Shown: positions 14,524-16,929 of the stretch, in pieces | Layout: each line of letters begins with the position of its first letter | How positions within the stretch are numbered: the first letter of the stretch is position 1 | From: Kiritimatiellia bacterium | GTDB taxonomy: Bacteria; Verrucomicrobiota; Kiritimatiellia; RFP12; UBA1067 | DNA length: 16,929 bases | Direction of reading: 5' to 3' | Assembly (NCBI GenBank): GCA_017959645.1 | Contig: JAGDAE010000020.1 | Location: forward strand, 1-16,929 | Made by a program: the position numbers and the translations under genes | Notes under the pieces: model-generated | What the model was told of the DNA's origin: nothing | Seen by the model: the letters and a program-made list of their open reading frames with translations, nothing else | Databases searched by the model: none

Positions 14524-15812
14524 TTCTGGTCCTTTCGCAGTGTTTTGAAACCGGTGTTGACAAGCCGTTCGAGATCGCCGTGGAACGTTACGGTGAAGGA
14601 GACCGGCACCGTCTTTCCTCCGCCCGTCGCGCTCCCCTCCAGCCGCAGAGCCAGCGCGAAGCCGTCGTCTTCGCGCACGAGATCGATGCGCAGCACGCTG
14701 TAGTCGAGATCGGCAAGAACCTTCGACAGGTTGTCGGTATCCGCCTGCGGAACGCCGGCCGCGGCGAGATTGTCGACTATCGCCGAAGCGTCGAATATGC
14801 GCACCGTTCCCGTTTCGCCCGGTATCGACCTCAAGTACGAATCGCGCAGCTTCAGTTCGCGCCCGTCCTTCATGAACACCGCCATCTTGCCGTTGAGCCT
14901 GCCGTCCGCCTCGCCCTTGAACCCCGACATGTGCGACATCACCTCGCCCGCGTCGATATTCTCGAGAAACAGCGTCGCGCCGGCCGTCAGCCGCTTCGGG
15001 TCGAGAAACACCGAATACGCCTTTATCTCGCCGCCGCACGTCTCCGCCCCCGCCTCCGTCAGCAGAAACGCCGTCTCGGTCGCCCGTACGGACGCGAAAA
15101 CGTTGGTGAGCGCGAACCCGGCGAACTCGATCAAGTCCGCGCGCGGAAACATCGGCTTCACGTCCATGTGGCCGGCGATTCCCGAAACTCCGCCGCCGGT
15201 CCTTATTCCCCTCGCCAGAACTTGTCGCCCGCCCAGCTCGAATCCGGCCGAGCAGTCGCTCAGCCGGAAATCCGCCCCCCACCGCGGCACCTTGTCCACG
15301 GCCCCCTTGACGATCTGCGCGTCCATCTTCGCCTTGCCGCCGAACGAGAGATTTTCGATCTGCGGATGCGGCAGGCGCTCGAGCATCCGCGCCAACACCG
15401 CGTCCTTCTCGTCGAACGCCGTATCCGGCATCAGCGCCGTCACCTCCCATTCCGAAAGCGACGATGCTTCGAGCTCGACGTGCAGCTCCCATGCGGTCTC
15501 GTCGAGCGCCAGATCGGCCGCCGCCTTGGCCGAGAAAAACCCGAGCCGCACGTTCGCCCTGCCGGAATACGTCCAGTCGAGAATCTTCCCGTATGCGCGG
15601 ACATCGATTCCGCCGCCCGCGCCGCGCGAGAAATCGAGATTCACCGTGGCCGAGAGATTGTCGAACAGCCCCGCCTGCTCCTCCTTCACGAAACGCGACA
15701 GGTCGATCTCGATTCCGCGTATGCCGAACGCCGCCAGCCAGACCGCCGCCAACGCCGCCGCGACGGACAGGACGGCCAATACCGCCGCCAGAATCTTGAG
15801 CACCCTGCGCAT
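14520..15812 (-). CDS. YdbH-like inner-membrane lipid-bridge protein (short form)
   Basis: This 430-residue protein has one N-terminal membrane anchor (about residues 5-29) preceded by MRRVLK, and the rest would lie in the periplasm. The body is a long run of amphipathic beta-strands without recognisable enzyme motifs, typical of AsmA-like/YdbH proteins that form a hydrophobic groove between membranes. The stretch GFKGEADGRLNGKMAVFMKDG (297-317, with G300, G304 and G308) and the final VSFTVTFHGDLERLVN region (404-419) fit the YdbH C-terminal half. E. coli YdbH is roughly twice this length, so this is a short form. Assignment leans on the next gene, a YnbE-YdbL fusion joined by an ATGA overlap. 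The start is 2 nt after the manA stop with no clear Shine-Dalgarno, which suggests translational coupling. A different AsmA-family member is the alternative. Confidence 0.82.
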   Translation of the reverse strand: MRRVLKILAAVLAVLSVAAALAAVWLAAFGIRGIEIDLSRFVKEEQAGLFDNLSATVNLDFSRGAGGGIDVRAYGKILDWTYSGRANVRLGFFSAKAAADLALDETAWELHVELEASSLSEWEVTALMPDTAFDEKDAVLARMLERLPHPQIENLSFGGKAKMDAQIVKGAVDKVPRWGADFRLSDCSAGFELGGRQVLARGIRTGGGVSGIAGHMDVKPMFPRADLIEFAGFALTNVFASVRATETAFLLTEAGAETCGGEIKAYSVFLDPKRLTAGATLFLENIDAGEVMSHMSGFKGEADGRLNGKMAVFMKDGRELKLRDSYLRSIPGETGTVRIFDASAIVDNLAAAGVPQADTDNLSKVLADLDYSVLRIDLVREDDGFALALRLEGSATGGGKTVPVSFTVTFHGDLERLVNTGFKTLRKDQK

Positions 15813-15814
15813 CG

Positions 15815-16768
15815 TCAAAGCGTTGTGACAATAATCTTCGTGGACGTCGTCTTCGGCCTTACCAGACATCGCGCCGCATCCGCCGGCAGCAACGCCGAAC
15901 TCCCCCGCATCACGCTCGCCGAATACCCGCCTGCCGACAGTTTGACCCCGCCGTTCTTCGCGAACACGGCGGCGAAAGACGAACCGTCTGACTCGAGCTC
16001 CATGTCGCCGGAAAGCTCGTACTCCCTGACCGTGAAATACCGCGTGCGCAGAAGCGTCGCCGACTTTCCGGAATGGTGCACCCTCACCGGCGGAAAATCG
16101 AAGTCGATGGACTTGAACGCCTGTTCGATGTGCAGCGGCCTCGCGTTGCCGTTTTCGTCGACGCGATCCCAGTCGTACAGCCGGTAGGTGGTCCGCGAAT
16201 TCTGCTGCACCTCGTAGACCAGACACCCGGCGCCGATCGCATGCACGACCCCGCCGGGAACGTAAAGCACGTCGCCGGCGTCGACCGCATGCCGCTTGAG
16301 CGTGCCGACCAGCGCCTCGCCGTGCGCGACCGCCTTGGCGAACGACTCGCGCGTGGTGCCCTTCGCGACCCCGGCATACAGCGCCGCTCCCGGAGACGCT
16401 TCGAGGACTATCCACGCCTCCGATTTCGCGTCGCCGCCGGTCAACGCCGCATTGCGCTCGTTCGGATGCACCTGCACGCTCAGCGAACGCCGGGCGTCGA
16501 GAAGCTTTATCAGCAGCGGAAAGCGATGCGGATCCGGCGCTTTCGTCCCGGTCAGCGCCGCGCCGAATTCCTCGGCCAGGGATGGAAGCGTGCGACCGTC
16601 GAAAGGCCCCCCGACGACCCTGCTCATGCCATACGAGTCGGCGGACACCTCCCACGATTCCGAGCACACCTCGGGCGCATCGGAGCGGCCGAACAGCTCC
16701 TTCAGCCAACCGCCGCCCCAAGGGGCGGACGAATAGATATGGCTCAAACTAAGCGGTATTCCTATCAT
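15815..16768 (-). CDS. manA: Mannose-6-phosphate isomerase, type I
   Basis: This 317-residue cytoplasmic zinc enzyme interconverts mannose-6-phosphate and fructose-6-phosphate, linking mannose use or GDP-mannose supply to glycolysis. The short Bacteroides/Bacillus-like form is evident. The N-terminus IYSSAPWGGGWLKELFG (11-27) is followed by SESWEVS (36-42). The zinc site has Q99 and H101 in SVQVHPNE, E117 in KSEAW and H176 in PGGVVHAIGAG. The substrate arginine segment is NSRTTYRLYDWDR (190-202). Length is normal. The start at 16768 puts the conserved N-terminus at residue 1; an upstream in-frame extension to 16903 adds 45 residues unlike any ManA and crosses a good promoter. No Shine-Dalgarno precedes 16768, and the promoter places the transcript start within a few nt of the ATG, so the message may be leaderless. 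It heads the tightly packed operon. Confidence 0.93.
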   Translation of the reverse strand: MIGIPLSLSHIYSSAPWGGGWLKELFGRSDAPEVCSESWEVSADSYGMSRVVGGPFDGRTLPSLAEEFGAALTGTKAPDPHRFPLLIKLLDARRSLSVQVHPNERNAALTGGDAKSEAWIVLEASPGAALYAGVAKGTTRESFAKAVAHGEALVGTLKRHAVDAGDVLYVPGGVVHAIGAGCLVYEVQQNSRTTYRLYDWDRVDENGNARPLHIEQAFKSIDFDFPPVRVHHSGKSATLLRTRYFTVREYELSGDMELESDGSSFAAVFAKNGGVKLSAGGYSASVMRGSSALLPADAARCLVRPKTTSTKIIVTTL

Positions 16769-16778
16769 TGCACCGACT

Positions 16779-16787
16779 ATTATATCA
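16779..16787 (-). promoter_or_regulatory. Extended -10 promoter of the manA operon
   Basis: On the minus strand TGATATAAT is a perfect extended -10 element (TGn-TATAAT, hexamer at 16779-16784). No good TTGACA-like hexamer lies 16-18 nt upstream, which fits extended -10 promoters that need little -35 contact. The hexamer ends 10 nt before the manA ATG. The region around it (16769-16835) is clearly richer in A+T than the flanking genes. Confidence 0.55.
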
Positions 16788-16832
16788 TATTTGCCGTACC
16801 AAATGCGCGGAAAACCATTGTCGTTTTCACAA

Positions 16833-16929
16833 ATGGCAATATCCGACGGGTCGGCAAAAGCGAAGAAGGCCATGGGGTTCAGCGAAGAAGAAAGACAATC
16901 CACAGGGAATCGCTCGACGGAGAAACAGC
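16833..16929 (+). CDS. Possible divergent partial gene running off the right edge
   Basis: An open plus-strand frame begins at ATG 16833, with a second in-frame ATG at 16872 preceded by GAAGG, and stays open to the window end (32 codons). Its start reads MAISDGSAKAKKAMGFSEEE, hydrophilic and protein-like. It is positioned head-to-head with manA across an A+T-rich promoter region. I do not recognise a family from so short a piece. The opposite strand is also open here, so this could be chance. Sequence beyond the edge is needed to decide. Confidence 0.3.
   Translation, partial: MAISDGSAKAKKAMGFSEEERQSTGNRSTEKQ

Noticed and set aside
14093..14563. Upstream in-frame extension of the GH35 gene
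   Set aside because: It reads through ynbE-ydbL in another frame and gives an Arg-rich non-protein-like stretch; the ATG at 14092 gives a signal peptide and has AGGAGG upstream.

Overview
The window is GC-rich and gene-dense. Every confident protein gene lies on the minus strand, and a single tRNA gene lies on the plus strand. The cell was a Gram-negative-type (diderm) bacterium: there is an inner-to-outer-membrane lipid bridge set (YdbH, YnbE, YdbL homologues), and several large enzymes have signal peptides. The mix of DUF4838, GH140-like (DUF5060/DUF4038), GH141-like and nucleoside-hydrolase-like proteins with a cysteine-rich LUD protein suggests an anaerobic, glycan-degrading member of the Planctomycetes-Verrucomicrobia-Chlamydiae group, perhaps Kiritimatiellota, Lentisphaerota or Verrucomicrobiota from a gut. 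This placement is inferred from gene content, not from a marker gene.

Layout, in the direction of transcription (right to left). At the right edge, a possible divergent partial gene faces manA (mannose-6-phosphate isomerase). manA heads a tightly packed run whose neighbours overlap or sit 2-17 nt apart: manA, a short ydbH-like gene, a fused ynbE-ydbL gene, a GH35 beta-galactosidase, maf (nucleotide pyrophosphatase), a LUD/LutC-like protein, and a 1231-residue secreted protein joining a GH140-like and a GH141-like module. A 99-nt gap follows. It holds a promoter with a 13-bp palindrome in its spacer. That promoter drives a two-gene unit: a DUF4838 secreted hydrolase-like protein and a 1255-residue secreted protein joining a GH28/GH49-type beta-helix, a nucleoside-hydrolase-like domain, a GH43-type beta-propeller and an F5/8 type C (CBM32-like) domain. 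The last gene ends 3 nt from the CCA end of a convergent tRNA(CAU). Left of the tRNA is djlA (membrane-anchored TerB-DnaJ co-chaperone). Its promoter overlaps the tRNA promoter divergently, and a degenerate 22-nt tandem repeat follows its stop codon.

Working together: the GH35, GH140/GH141-like, DUF4838 and GH28/NH/GH43 proteins look like an exported set for dismantling a complex, probably pectin-like, plant glycan. GH140 and GH141 were both defined on rhamnogalacturonan-II degradation in Bacteroides; applying that substrate here is inference. The most unusual property of the window is repeated gene fusion. Three polypeptides (the triple-enzyme protein, GH140-GH141, and YnbE-YdbL) join modules that are normally separate proteins, each with one N-terminal export signal and short linkers.
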